Origin: Myxococcales bacterium
GTDB taxonomy: Bacteria > Myxococcota_A > Polyangia > Haliangiales > Haliangiaceae
Assembly (NCBI GenBank): GCA_011526095.1
Contig: WYBA01000360.1
Coordinates: forward strand, 1 to 43,445
Direction: 5' to 3'
DNA: 43,445 nucleotides
This document shows, one piece after another, positions 28,134-36,529 of the stretch (position 1 is its first letter; each line of letters opens with the position of its first letter). The notes beneath the pieces are model-generated. The model was not told the DNA's origin. It worked only from the letters and a program-made list of their open reading frames with translations, and did no database searches. The position numbers and the translations under genes are program-made.

Positions 28134-29449
28134 TCCGCGGCGTCCACGTGCTCCTCGCGCTCACGGCCATGTTCCCCGCCTGCGCACCGTCGCGCACGTC
28201 GGTGCTCGACCCCGTCGTCCGGCGCTCGCCCGACGCGCGCCTCCCGGCGGCGATCGACGAACTGCTTCGACAGCCGCTCGAGCTCGACACCGCGGTGCGG
28301 ATCGCGATCGCGAACAACCGCCATCTCCAGGCGGAATACGAGGAGCTCGGGATCGCCGCTGCCGGCATCGCCGAGGCGACTGTCCTCGCGCCGCTCGAGG
28401 TCGGATTCAGCTACGCGCGTGACATCAACGGAGACGGTGGCGAGATCGAGTTCGACGCCGTCCAGGACATTCTCGGTCTGGTCCTCATGCCACAGCGTCG
28501 AGGTGCCGCGAAGGCCGAGCTGGCGGCGACGCAGGCGCGGGCCGTCGACGCCACCATCGTGCTAGCGGCGGAGGTCGAGATCGCGTTTCACGAGTTGGTC
28601 GCAGCCCAGCAAGCCCTCGAGCTGCACCAGACCGCGTTCGACGCCGCCAGCGCGTCCGCCGAGATCGTCGAGCGGATGCACGCTGCCGGGAACGCCACCG
28701 ACCTCGAGCTCGCCCGCGAGCGTCAGCAGCGCGAGCAGGAGCGCGTCGAGGTCGCGCGCGCACAAGCAGACATCGAAGTCAGGCGCGAGACGCTCAACCG
28801 GCTCCTGGGGCTATCGGGCGATGACACCGCCTGGTCGGTTGCCGCGCGGCTTCCGGACGTCCCGACCGAGGCGCCCGCGCTCGACGATCTCGAGCAGACT
28901 GCGATCGCCGAGAACCTCGAGCTGGAGGCGCTTCGTCACGAGGCCGACGCCGCGCGGTCGCGCCGTGGCATCGCGCGCATCCGTACGTTCCTGCCCGAGC
29001 TCGGCGTCGGCGTCGCGGTCGGCCGAGAGGACGAGGAGGACTGGCATGTCGGGCCAGCGATCCGCATCGCCCTGCCATTCTTCGATCAGCAGCAGGGACC
29101 GCGCGCCCGGGCGATGGCCGAGCAGCGGAAGGCGCAACACGAGCTGACCGCGACCGCGGTCGACGTGCGTGCGCTCGCGCGCGCGGCGCGCCAGGTAGCG
29201 CTCACGGCGCACGCAGAGGCGGTGCACCTTCGCGACGTGGTCCTGCCGCTCGGCCAACAGGTCCTCGACGAGACGCTCAAGCAGTACAACGCGATGAACG
29301 CGAGCACCTTCGAGCTGCTGAGCGCCCGCCGCGATCTCGTCGATGCGGGCCAGCAGTACATCGACGCGCTCCGCCGATACTGGGTCGCGATCGCTGAGGT
29401 CACCGCGCTTCGCCGCGGGGTGATCCTGCACCACGAGGAGGAACAATGA
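28130..29449 (+). CDS. TolC-family outer-membrane lipoprotein without a pump partner
   Basis: The 439-residue protein carries a lipoprotein signal (LLALTAMFPACAP) and the two-repeat OEP fold (LDTAVRIAIANNRHLQAEYEELGIA..., later IAENLELEALRHEADAARSRRG). The haem-free channel would span the outer membrane as a trimer. No RND pump or adaptor gene is part of this operon; instead it sits between His-rich lipoproteins and a multicopper oxidase, as PcoB/CopB outer-membrane proteins do in pco/cop operons. It overlaps neighbours by 4 bp on both sides. It may work with one of the other two RND pumps of the window or export copper passively. Confidence 0.85.
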   Translation: MIRGVHVLLALTAMFPACAPSRTSVLDPVVRRSPDARLPAAIDELLRQPLELDTAVRIAIANNRHLQAEYEELGIAAAGIAEATVLAPLEVGFSYARDINGDGGEIEFDAVQDILGLVLMPQRRGAAKAELAATQARAVDATIVLAAEVEIAFHELVAAQQALELHQTAFDAASASAEIVERMHAAGNATDLELARERQQREQERVEVARAQADIEVRRETLNRLLGLSGDDTAWSVAARLPDVPTEAPALDDLEQTAIAENLELEALRHEADAARSRRGIARIRTFLPELGVGVAVGREDEEDWHVGPAIRIALPFFDQQQGPRARAMAEQRKAQHELTATAVDVRALARAARQVALTAHAEAVHLRDVVLPLGQQVLDETLKQYNAMNASTFELLSARRDLVDAGQQYIDALRRYWVAIAEVTALRRGVILHHEEEQ

Positions 29450-30735
29450 CGATCAGCCGGCGAGATCTTTTACTCCAGACCGGCTTCGCCGCGGGGGCCG
29501 CGGTGGTCGGGGCCCGGGCAGCGCGCGCACAGGGCGCGCCACCATCCGTGAAGAAGGCGAAGCCTACAACCGGCGGGACCACGTACACGCCCGTGGTCGT
29601 CCCGAACGGCACGACCCTGCCCTACGAGACGGTGGGCGGCGTCAAGGTCTTCCACCTGACCGCCGAGCCCGTGCCCCACGAGATCGCGCCCGGGCTGAAG
29701 ATCGAGGCGTGGGGCTACAACGGATCGACGCCGGGCCCGCTGATCGAGGTCGTCGAGGGCGACGCGGTCCGGATCTACGTGACCAACGATCTCCCCGAGC
29801 CGACATCGGTGCACTGGCACGGCGTGTTCCTCCCCAACGGCATGGACGGCGTCGCCGGGCTCAACCAGAAGGCAATCCCGGTCGGGAAGACCTTCAAGTA
29901 CGAGTTCACGTTCACCAAGCCCGGCACGTTCATGTACCACCCGCACTTCGACGAGATGACCCAGATCGCGCTCGGGATGGTCGGCATGATCGTCGTCCAT
30001 CCCAAGCGGAACCGCGAGAAGCGCCGGGTGCGCGACTACTCGTTGATGATGCACGAGTGGGAGATCGACATCGGCACAGGCCGGCCCAATCCGATGGCGA
30101 TGAACGAGTGGAACGTGCTGACCTTCAACCACAAGGCATTCCCGGCGACCGAGCCGCTGGTCGCGGAGCTGGGCGACCTGGTCCGGATCCGGCTCGGCAA
30201 CCTCGGCCCCATGGATCATCACCCGATCCACATCCACGGCCACGCCTTCGAGACCGTCTACACCGACGGCGGGCCGGTCCCGAAGTCGGCGCGCTGGCCG
30301 GAGACGACAATCCTGGTCCCGGTCGGATCGGTCCGGGTCATGGAGTTCGTTGCCGACGCGCCGGGTGACTGGGCGTTTCACTGCCACATGACCCATCACG
30401 TGATGAACCAGATGGGGCACGACGCGCCGAACCTGATCGGCGCGGACACCCGCGGCCTCGACGCCAAGGTCAACCGGGTCGTCCCCGGGTACATGACGAT
30501 GGGAGCCAGCGGCATGGGCGACATGCACGGCATGCAGCTGCCGAAGAACAGCATCACGATGCTCGGCGCCGACGGCCCGTTCGGGCTGATCGACATGGGC
30601 GGGATGTTCACGATCCTCAAGATCCGCAAGACGCTCGACGGTGCCGGAGATCCCGGCTGGTACGAGCACCCCAAGGGCGAGGTTGCCGACGAGGCGACCG
30701 CCGACGAGCTCGCGCGCGACGGAATCGTCCTCTGA
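29446..30735 (+). CDS. Tat-exported multicopper oxidase
   Basis: The 429-residue protein begins with a twin-arginine signal (SRRDLLLQTGFAAGAAVVG ... ARA). Copper motifs are HWHG near residue 125, YHPHFDEM near 164, HPIHIHGHAF near 261 and HCHMTHHVMNQM near 311, so all type 1, 2 and 3 ligands are in place. It is a two- or three-domain laccase/CopA(PcoA)-like cuprous oxidase that acts in the periplasm, probably turning Cu(I) into Cu(II). The C-terminal region is Met-rich (MTMGASGMGDMHGMQLPK), typical of copper-detoxifying oxidases. The start overlaps the TolC gene by 4 bp. Confidence 0.92.
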   Translation: MTISRRDLLLQTGFAAGAAVVGARAARAQGAPPSVKKAKPTTGGTTYTPVVVPNGTTLPYETVGGVKVFHLTAEPVPHEIAPGLKIEAWGYNGSTPGPLIEVVEGDAVRIYVTNDLPEPTSVHWHGVFLPNGMDGVAGLNQKAIPVGKTFKYEFTFTKPGTFMYHPHFDEMTQIALGMVGMIVVHPKRNREKRRVRDYSLMMHEWEIDIGTGRPNPMAMNEWNVLTFNHKAFPATEPLVAELGDLVRIRLGNLGPMDHHPIHIHGHAFETVYTDGGPVPKSARWPETTILVPVGSVRVMEFVADAPGDWAFHCHMTHHVMNQMGHDAPNLIGADTRGLDAKVNRVVPGYMTMGASGMGDMHGMQLPKNSITMLGADGPFGLIDMGGMFTILKIRKTLDGAGDPGWYEHPKGEVADEATADELARDGIVL

Positions 30736-30751
30736 CCGCGAAGGAGATCGC

Positions 30752-31330
30752 ATGACCAGGCACCTCATCGTTGTTGCATTCGCCACGTTCGCCCTCGCAG
30801 CCTGCGGCTCGAAGTCGCCGCCGGCGGCCCCCCCGACGACACCGCCCGTGACCGACGATGAACCGGTCGAGACGCCGGACGCGATGCCGGCCGACCACAG
30901 CGGCCACACGATGGCGCCTCCGGACGCGGCGCCGACCGGCCCCGACCCGACGCAGGTCAAAACAGATCTCCTCGCCGCCGAGACCGCGGCGTACAACAAC
31001 GCGAAGCCGGTCTTCGAGAAGTACTGCGGCAGTTGCCACCAGAAAGGCGGCAAGAGTGCGACCGCAAAGAAGATGGGGCACTTCGACATGACCGCGTATC
31101 CGTTCGGCGGCCACCACGTCGGCGAGATGAGCGCGACGGTCCGCAAGGTCCTCGGGATCGACGGCAGCAAGCCGACGATGCCGAAGGGCAAACCGGGCTC
31201 AGTGAAGGGCGACGATCTCGCGTTGATCGCCGCGTGGGCCGACGCGTTCGACGCGTCAATGGCGGGCGGCGCCCACGAGGGCATGCCCGGCCATGAGGAG
31301 CATCAGGACGGTCACGACCACAAGCACTGA
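30752..31330 (+). CDS. Cytochrome c-like lipoprotein
   Basis: The 192-residue protein starts at ATG 30752 after AAGGAG. It has a lipoprotein signal (AFATFALAAC), a Pro/Asp-rich linker with HSGHTM, and a haem c site CGSCH near residue 92 (EKYCGSCHQKGG) in a planctomycete-cytochrome-like small domain with KMGHF further on. The tail is His-rich (HEGMPGHEEHQDGHDHKH). It would be a membrane-tethered periplasmic electron carrier; as the gene directly follows the copper oxidase, it may exchange electrons with it (inference). Confidence 0.85.
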   Translation: MTRHLIVVAFATFALAACGSKSPPAAPPTTPPVTDDEPVETPDAMPADHSGHTMAPPDAAPTGPDPTQVKTDLLAAETAAYNNAKPVFEKYCGSCHQKGGKSATAKKMGHFDMTAYPFGGHHVGEMSATVRKVLGIDGSKPTMPKGKPGSVKGDDLALIAAWADAFDASMAGGAHEGMPGHEEHQDGHDHKH

Positions 31331-31333
31331 ACC

Positions 31334-32524
31334 GTGGAGCCCGCGCTGAACGTCGTCGCCGTTGCCCTGCCCCGGAACGCGGTCCTCGGGATCGCGTTTC
31401 TCGTGCTCGGTGTCGCGGCGACGTTCCTCATGTATCACCTGTGGGGGCACCCGTACGACGAGAAGAGCCGCACCAGCGCGGCGCCGCGCTGGGCGATGTG
31501 GCTGCACCGGGGCATCGGGTACGGTTTCGCGCTGGTCTATGTCGCGATCATGTGGGACATGGTGCCGCGACTGTGGACCTACCAGGTCGAGCTGCCGGCG
31601 CGCACGGTCGCGCACCTGATGCTCGGGTTCACGGTGGGGTTCCTGCTCGTCATCAAGATCTCGATCATGCGGTTCTTCCGCCACTTCGAGGAGTGGATGC
31701 CGTACCTCGGCACGACGATCCTGCTCTGCACCGTGTTGCTCCTCGGCCTGTCGCTGCCGGGCTGGTTCCGCGAGCACGCGTGGGCGCACAGCGCGCCGGG
31801 TGGCGATCCGTTCAGCGCGGCGAGCCAGGAGCGCGTTGCGCGGCTCCTTCCCGAGGCGGGGCTTCCCGACGAAGCGGATCTCGACGGGCTCGCCACCGGC
31901 TCGAGCCTTCGCGCCGGCCGCGACGTGCTGCTGAGCAATTGCGTGCGCTGTCACGACCTCAAGACGATCCTCGACCGGCCGCGCACCCCCGAGGGCTGGT
32001 GGTCGACGGTCGAGCGCATGGGGGAGAAGCCGGCCCTGTTCGGCCCGCTCACCGACGAGCAGATGTGGCGCGTCACCGCCTACCTGGTCGCGATCACCCC
32101 GGAGCTGCAGCGTTCCGTGAAGCGACGGCGCGCCGAAGAGGACGCGCTCGCGGAGGCGCGCGAGGAAGTGTCCTCGGAGACTCCGCCCGACCTCCCGCCC
32201 GACACGCTGAACGATGCCGGGGTGCCTCCGGCGGACGCGGCGCCAGCCGCGGTGACACCCGATGCGGGAGCCCGGCCGGCGCCTGCACCGTCGAAGCCGG
32301 CGCCGCGCACGATCGATCCGGCACGGGCGCGTACCACCTTCCAGCGGAAGTGCTCGCAGTGCCACGAGCTCTCCGACATCGACGCGAATCCGCCGTCGTC
32401 GAAAAGCGGCGCGCGCGCGCTGATCCGCCGGATGATCGACGAGAACGAGCTGGTCCTGTCGCGCCGCGACTTCGATCTCATCCTCTGGTGGCTCGATGCG
32501 CACTACGTGCGGAAGGTGCAGTGA
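31334..32524 (+). CDS. Membrane-anchored di-haem cytochrome c protein
   Basis: The 396-residue protein starts at GTG 31334, three bases after the previous stop. About four transmembrane helices come first (VLGIAFLVLGVAATFLMYHLW, GYGFALVYVAIMWDMV, AHLMLGFTVGFLLVIK, GTTILLCTVLLLGLSL) with histidines (LHRGIGYG, VAHLMLG, RHFEEW) that could hold b-type haem. Then a first cytochrome c domain with CVRCH near residue 206, a Pro/Asp/Ala linker, and a second with CSQCH near residue 340. The layout suggests transfer of electrons between the periplasm and the quinone pool or respiratory chain. I know no named family for the combination. Confidence 0.82.
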   Translation: MEPALNVVAVALPRNAVLGIAFLVLGVAATFLMYHLWGHPYDEKSRTSAAPRWAMWLHRGIGYGFALVYVAIMWDMVPRLWTYQVELPARTVAHLMLGFTVGFLLVIKISIMRFFRHFEEWMPYLGTTILLCTVLLLGLSLPGWFREHAWAHSAPGGDPFSAASQERVARLLPEAGLPDEADLDGLATGSSLRAGRDVLLSNCVRCHDLKTILDRPRTPEGWWSTVERMGEKPALFGPLTDEQMWRVTAYLVAITPELQRSVKRRRAEEDALAEAREEVSSETPPDLPPDTLNDAGVPPADAAPAAVTPDAGARPAPAPSKPAPRTIDPARARTTFQRKCSQCHELSDIDANPPSSKSGARALIRRMIDENELVLSRRDFDLILWWLDAHYVRKVQ

Positions 32525-32886
32525 TGCACCGGGCACTGGTCGCGGTCGCCCTCGCCGGCTGCGCGCCGCACACGCCTTGGGGACGAGCGGTGCTGGCCCC
32601 GGCGGCGAGCGCGGAACGGGTCATCGAGGTCGACGTGACCCCAGACGGATTCGAACCGAAGCACTTCTTGGTCCAGTCCGGAGAGAGCCTCACCTTCCTG
32701 GTTACACGCCGGGTCGAGCACACCTGCGTGACCAGCGTCGTTCTGTCCCTCGATGTCGACTCGCGCATCGAGCGCGAGCTGCCTCTCGACGAGCCGGTGC
32801 CGATCACGGTGCGCTTCGAAGCTCCCGGCGAGCTCGGGATGAGCTGTCCGATGAACATGTACGGCGCCACGATCCAGATACGCTGA
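32524..32886 (+). CDS. Cupredoxin-like lipoprotein, last gene of the operon
   Basis: The 120-residue protein overlaps the previous stop by one base (TGATG). It has a short lipoprotein signal (ALVAVALAGCAP) and a cupredoxin beta-sandwich (VIEVDVTPDGFEPKHFLV, GESLTFLVTRRVEHTC, PGELGMSCPMNMYGATIQIR). H, C, C and M residues lie where type 1-like sites have theirs, in the order H-x-C near residue 66 and C-P-M-N-M near the C-terminus, similar to the cupredoxin_1 family. It is probably an electron or copper carrier for the oxidase/cytochromes. Confidence 0.78.
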   Translation: MHRALVAVALAGCAPHTPWGRAVLAPAASAERVIEVDVTPDGFEPKHFLVQSGESLTFLVTRRVEHTCVTSVVLSLDVDSRIERELPLDEPVPITVRFEAPGELGMSCPMNMYGATIQIR

Positions 32887-32890
32887 GAGT

Positions 32891-32907
32891 GTGACCGCAG
32901 CTGTCAC
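32891..32907. promoter_or_regulatory. Operator G, orphan copy between convergent genes
   Basis: GTGACCGCAGCTGTCAC is an exact GTGAC-N7-GTCAC match, centre 32899. It lies between the end of the cupredoxin gene and the end of the opposing outer-membrane protein gene, so no protein gene starts next to it. No -10-like hexamer stands at 29-34 bp on either side; TAATGC at 32941 is 42 bp away. The 150 bp downstream hold only a doubtful 55-codon frame from ATG 32943. Confidence 0.6.
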
Positions 32908-33058
32908 GCGCGCCCGCTGGCGTTTCCCCCGCCGCCTTGGTAATGCTCGCGTCCGGCGCGCGGGTCGCTCTTGTCCGGTTCGTCGATCCGTTCGATCCTG
33001 CGCTACTTCCCGTGGCGCCGATCGGCGGCCCGGTCCCGAGTCCCGCGCGCCACCTGAC

Positions 33059-33907
33059 TCAGAAGTCGACGATCAGGCTGAGGCGCCCTTCGACGGTGCT
33101 CGCGCGCTGATCGCGCGCGACCTTGTCGTCATGATGAGAGCGCGCGCCGATCGACGCAGCGCGAACGTCGCCGGTCAGCGTCAGCCGCGATGCGACCGGC
33201 AGCGCGAGTCCGGCGCCGACCGTGCCGAAGACGCGGTCGGACTCGAGGAGCCCGGCGCCAGCCAGGAGGTACGGGTGGAACGCGTCGATGTCGCCGAGGT
33301 TCAGGTACACGTTCCCCGCGAGGCTCCGTTCCGTGAGGTCGGTGTCCGAATAGACGCGCCGCCCGAGCTCGATCTCTCCCTCGATCCTCGGGCCGCGCCA
33401 GCGGAGCGCGAGCCCCGCGACCCCGGCGAGGGCGTCGTCGTCGCGCTCGAGCTGGCCGACGTGCACCGCCAGTCCGACGCGCGAGCGCGGCCGCGGCGGC
33501 GACGGCTCGACCACCTCGACGGTGCCGGGAGGCCCGTAGGAATACGGCGCATAGTAGCCGTCGTAGTACCCGTAATAGGGGTAGCCGTAGAACGGCCAGT
33601 ACCCGTAGCGGTGGTAGTACGGCCGGTAGACGCGCCCGTGGTGCAGGTACGGTTGATGGCGGTGCGGCCGCACCGTGGCGCGGTGGTCCCGGACCTGAGG
33701 TCGCGAGACATGGCCTCGGGGCGCGCGGCTGTGGGAGACGGTGCCGTGCGAGGCGCGGTGACCACCGCCGCGATGACTGCCGCCATGATGACCACCGCCG
33801 CCGTGATGACCACCACCGTGCGGCCCCGCCGTCGCAACTGACGGGAAGCCGACGAACGCCGCGAGCGCGATCGCGAGGAGCATTCGAACGTGGGTGACCC
33901 GGCTCAT
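33059..33907 (-). CDS. His/Tyr-rich outer-membrane beta-barrel-like protein
   Basis: The 282-residue protein starts at ATG 33907 behind AGAGGT and has a signal peptide (LLAIALAAFVGFPSVATA). The N-terminal half is extremely rich in His/Gly (PHGGGHHGGGGHHGGSHRGG) and Tyr (GYWPFYGYPYYGYYDGYYA), the second half is an eight-strand-like barrel with alternating pattern (VGLAVHVGQLERDDDALAG, IEGEIELGRRVYSDTD, ASRLTLTGDVRAASIGAR) ending in F as outer-membrane proteins do. The His/Tyr part may bind copper at the surface. The long frame on the other strand is a shadow. Operator H lies upstream. Confidence 0.75.
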   Translation of the reverse strand: MSRVTHVRMLLAIALAAFVGFPSVATAGPHGGGHHGGGGHHGGSHRGGGHRASHGTVSHSRAPRGHVSRPQVRDHRATVRPHRHQPYLHHGRVYRPYYHRYGYWPFYGYPYYGYYDGYYAPYSYGPPGTVEVVEPSPPRPRSRVGLAVHVGQLERDDDALAGVAGLALRWRGPRIEGEIELGRRVYSDTDLTERSLAGNVYLNLGDIDAFHPYLLAGAGLLESDRVFGTVGAGLALPVASRLTLTGDVRAASIGARSHHDDKVARDQRASTVEGRLSLIVDF

Positions 33908-33951
33908 GCGATACCTCTACCGCTGATCGTTGCATCGTGCGAGCCATCCGG

Positions 33952-33970
33952 CGTGACCCCCATGGTCACG
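33952..33970. promoter_or_regulatory. Operator H between an outer-membrane protein and a lipoprotein gene
   Basis: CGTGACCCCCATGGTCACG carries exact GTGAC and GTCAC arms, centre 33961. It sits in the divergent gap between starts at 33907 (left) and 34003 (right). TAGAGG on the minus strand starts 42 bp away, one helical turn beyond the usual distance; no -10 is visible on the plus strand at the usual distance. Confidence 0.6.
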
Positions 33971-34002
33971 TCAGAGGTCTCCGCCTTGCAGCGAGCCTGG
34001 GC

Positions 34003-34503
34003 ATGCAACCCCGTGCCTTCGCGTGGATCGCCGTCCTCCTCGTCGCATGCAACTCCGACCCGGACACCGGGGCATCGCCTGACGCGACACCGGGGGCCGA
34101 CGCGATGCCTGCCTGCACGCAGAGCGGCGTCACCGAGGCCGAGGCCACACGCGCAACCGATGCGGCCGCGGTGACGGTCAGCGCGACGCTGCGCAACGCG
34201 CTCGAGCACTGCGCGAAGTCGGAGCTCGCCTTTGGCCTCGTCTTCGACACCCATTCGTTCGACCTGCTCGGCATCGACATCGCCGCCTCGGCGCGGATCG
34301 AGACCAGCCCAGGCGGGGAGCTCGGCGGCGACCTTACCTGGTCTCCCGGCTCGGAGAGCAGCCACCATCGAGACGGCGTGTTGACGGCACCGGCTCCGGC
34401 TCTCGACGGTGCCGAGTGGCTCCGGCTCACGGTCGCCGATGTGGCCGGCGTCGACCGAGTCTTCGAGTGGGACGCGACCTTCCTCGCGCATGACCTGCCC
34501 TGA
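34003..34503 (+). CDS. Lipoprotein with Ig-like C-terminal region
   Basis: The 166-residue protein begins at ATG 34003, which gives a lipoprotein signal (FAWIAVLLVACNS); the open frame extends back to 33937, which lies inside operator H and is rejected. A helical segment (EAEATRATDAAAVTVSATLRN) precedes a beta-rich part (GDLTWSPGSESSHHRDG, LRLTVADVAGVDRVFEWD). No family recognised. Confidence 0.68.
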   Translation: MQPRAFAWIAVLLVACNSDPDTGASPDATPGADAMPACTQSGVTEAEATRATDAAAVTVSATLRNALEHCAKSELAFGLVFDTHSFDLLGIDIAASARIETSPGGELGGDLTWSPGSESSHHRDGVLTAPAPALDGAEWLRLTVADVAGVDRVFEWDATFLAHDLP

Positions 34504-34591
34504 GCTCGCGCGAAACGCGCAAGTCCTGCGCGCTGCCGGCGATGTTGGTACAGGCCGGTGTCTTGCACTGACGAACCCGAGGAGGCCGCAC

Positions 34592-35297
34592 ATGGAACCC
34601 GCACCCGTCCCGAGCCCGAGCGCTTCCGAAGTCCCGCCCGTAAGTCCCGAGGTCGGCGCGTACTACGTCCGGACCAGGCCGAGTGGGCCTGGTTTGCCCG
34701 CTACTACGACGCGGTCACGCGACCACTTCGTCGTCTGCGTCACGACGTCGTCGACGCCTCCGGCGTGCTGCCCGGCGCCCGCGTCCTCGACGTCGCGACC
34801 GGCACCGGCGCGCAGGCGCTCGCGTTCGCTGGCGTGGCGTCGGAGGTCGTCGGCGTCGACCTGCCGGAGGCGATGCTCGCAATCGCCCGACGAAAGAACG
34901 CTCCGGCGCACGTCGCGTTCATGCGGGCCGATGCAACCTGCCTGCCGTTCCCGGCCGGTCGTTTCGATGTCACCTGCGTCTCGTTCGCGCTCCACGAGAT
35001 GCCGGCCTCGGTGCGCGATCGCGTCGTCCGCGAGATGGCGCGGGTGACCCGGCACGGCGGCACGATCGTCGTCGTCGACTACGCGCTGCCCGCGGGACGC
35101 ATCGCGAGCGCGCTGGCGCTCCGGCTGGTGAGCCTCTACGAGCGCCCTCACTACGCCGAGTTCGTCCGCTCGGACCTTCCGGCTTTGCTCGAGGGCATCG
35201 GGATCGCGGTGCGCGCCGATCGACGGGCGCTCCTCGGCAACGCACGGATCGTGGTCGGCGACAAGGTCACGTGCGCACGACACGATCACCGACATGA
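34592..35297 (+). CDS. SAM-dependent methyltransferase, frameshifted
   Basis: A strong ribosome site (AGGAGG) precedes ATG 34592, whose frame reads MEPAPVPSPSASEVPPVSP then GAYYV and soon becomes nonsense. The methyltransferase body is in the next frame: DQAEWAWFARYYDAV, motif I LDVATGTGAQALAF, motif II VVGVDLPEAM, FDVTCVSFALHEM, HGGTIVVVDYALP, and ends with NARIVVGDKVT near 35270. The switch lies near 34655-34680. The body frame has no stop until 35592 and its last 100 codons are Arg-rich, so the true end is unclear; another frame stops at 35297. As sequenced it cannot make a full protein from the ribosome site. Substrate unknown (UbiE-like). Confidence 0.7.
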
Positions 35298-35651
35298 CTG
35301 CACTCGCGCGGGTCGCCGACCAGGGAGGCGACGTGACCACCGAGCAGCTTGCCGCCACCGCGACGAGACCGCTCTCGCATGCGCACCGAGCCGATCCCGT
35401 AGGAGCGCCCCGGTAGTTGGCCGAACGACAGCCGGCACACCGGATCGGTCTCGATGCATGCGGGGTGTAACTCGCGCGCGCGAGGGTAACCTGATCGATC
35501 ACACGCTGCACTACCGCTCCTTCGGCGATCGTTGCCGCGAGCAGTCCCGGCCGAGGCCGCAAGATTCGATCAATCGCCCCCCCGCTCCGTGACCCGCCGG
35601 GCTACGCCGCACGGCACACTGGATGCAACGAAGCGGGCGTGGAGGTTCGCC
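35298..35651. other. Gap without a recognised gene
   Basis: This 354-bp stretch has no frame I believe in; the continuing methyltransferase frame is Arg-rich and unlikely to be translated. It contains two palindromes, CTCGCGCGCGCGAG (35471-35484) and TGATCGATCA (35492-35501), and a poor match to the shared operator (GTGAC at 35589-35593, N7, GCTAC) just ahead of the Cys-rich gene. The methyltransferase end and the promoter of the Cys-rich gene must lie here. Confidence 0.5.
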
Positions 35652-35906
35652 ATGCTGCCCGCTCGGGACGAAGCGCCGACATCGGATCCGTTCAACCTGC
35701 TCGACTGCGGCGACTGGGCATGCGCCCACTGCAACTGCGGAGGTCTCGCCGACGTCGCGAATCGCCTCGCCCACTGTGCTTGCGATCAGGACCGAGGAGC
35801 GCTGAAGGAGATCGAACGACTCGCCGCCGTCGACATGGACGCGGCGAGCACGCTCTGGGCGCGGTTCACGACCGCGCGGCGTCGCGCGAAGACCTCGGTG
35901 CCGTGA
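35652..35906 (+). CDS. Small Cys-rich hypothetical protein
   Basis: The 84-residue protein starts at ATG 35652 behind GGAGG. It has no signal peptide. Seven cysteines cluster between residues 19 and 45 (LDCGDWACAHCNCGG and LAHCACDQD), a density that suggests a bound metal, either Cu(I) or zinc. The C-terminal 40 residues form a basic amphipathic helix (LWARFTTARRRAK). I recognise no family. It overlaps the end of the convergent ICMT-like gene by about 40 bp. Confidence 0.65.
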   Translation: MLPARDEAPTSDPFNLLDCGDWACAHCNCGGLADVANRLAHCACDQDRGALKEIERLAAVDMDAASTLWARFTTARRRAKTSVP

Positions 35907-36529
35907 GCCGCGGGGACCAACGGGGCGTCACGCTCGCGTAGCGGGTCCACGTCTCGCCGAGCTCGACGGCGACCTCGCGCTCCACGATGGGCGAGGCGGA
36001 CGTAGACCGTCACCAGGATCGGGAACATCACCAGCGTCACCAGCGTCGGCCACTGGAGCAGGAAGCCGAACATGATGAGGATGAACGCGGCGTACTGCGG
36101 ATGGCGGATCCGCGCGTACGGTCCGGTCGACGCGAGCGTGTCGGCGCGCTGCGCGGCGTAGAGGCCACGCCACGCGCTCGCCAGCAAGAAGAATCCACCG
36201 AGGATGACGACGTTGCTGAGGATGTGGATCGGGTTGAGATGCGGGTTCCCCTCGAAGCCGAACAAGCGGTACCAGAGGTGCCCGGCGTCGTGCGACAGGA
36301 AGTCGATGCCCGGGAAGCGACGCGCGAGCCAGCCGGAGAGCAGGTAGATGGTGAGCGGGAAGCCGTACATCTCGACGAAGAGCGCGACCACGAAGGCGGA
36401 GAACCCGCCGAAGGTGCGCCAGTCGCGCTTCGTTCGCGGCCGGAAGAAGCTGAACGCGAACAGGATGAACACGGCCGAGTTGACTAGGACCAAGGCCCAG
36501 AGGCCGTATGCGGGCGTGTCGTGGTTCAT
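35866..36529 (-). CDS. ICMT/PEMT-family membrane methyltransferase, frameshifted near its C-terminus
   Basis: The start is ATG 36529, overlapping the DUF2933 stop. Five or six transmembrane helices precede GPYARIRHPQYAAF, the conserved SAM-binding RHPxY motif of isoprenylcysteine methyltransferase/NnrU-like proteins. After TVYVRLAHR the frame becomes Arg-rich and runs to 35786; in a shifted frame the expected end VEREVAVELGETWTRYASVT continues to a stop at 35866. A one-base change near 35983-35990 therefore splits the gene. Such ICMT-like genes paired with DUF2933 occur in heavy-metal loci (from memory); the substrate is unknown. Confidence 0.78.

Noticed and set aside
32943..33110. Frame of about 55 codons from ATG downstream of operator G
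   Set aside because: No ribosome site, biased composition, overlaps the end of the outer-membrane gene.
32891..33841. Plus-strand frame over the outer-membrane protein gene
   Set aside because: It would start inside operator G and lacks a ribosome site; the minus-strand gene has a signal peptide and barrel pattern.
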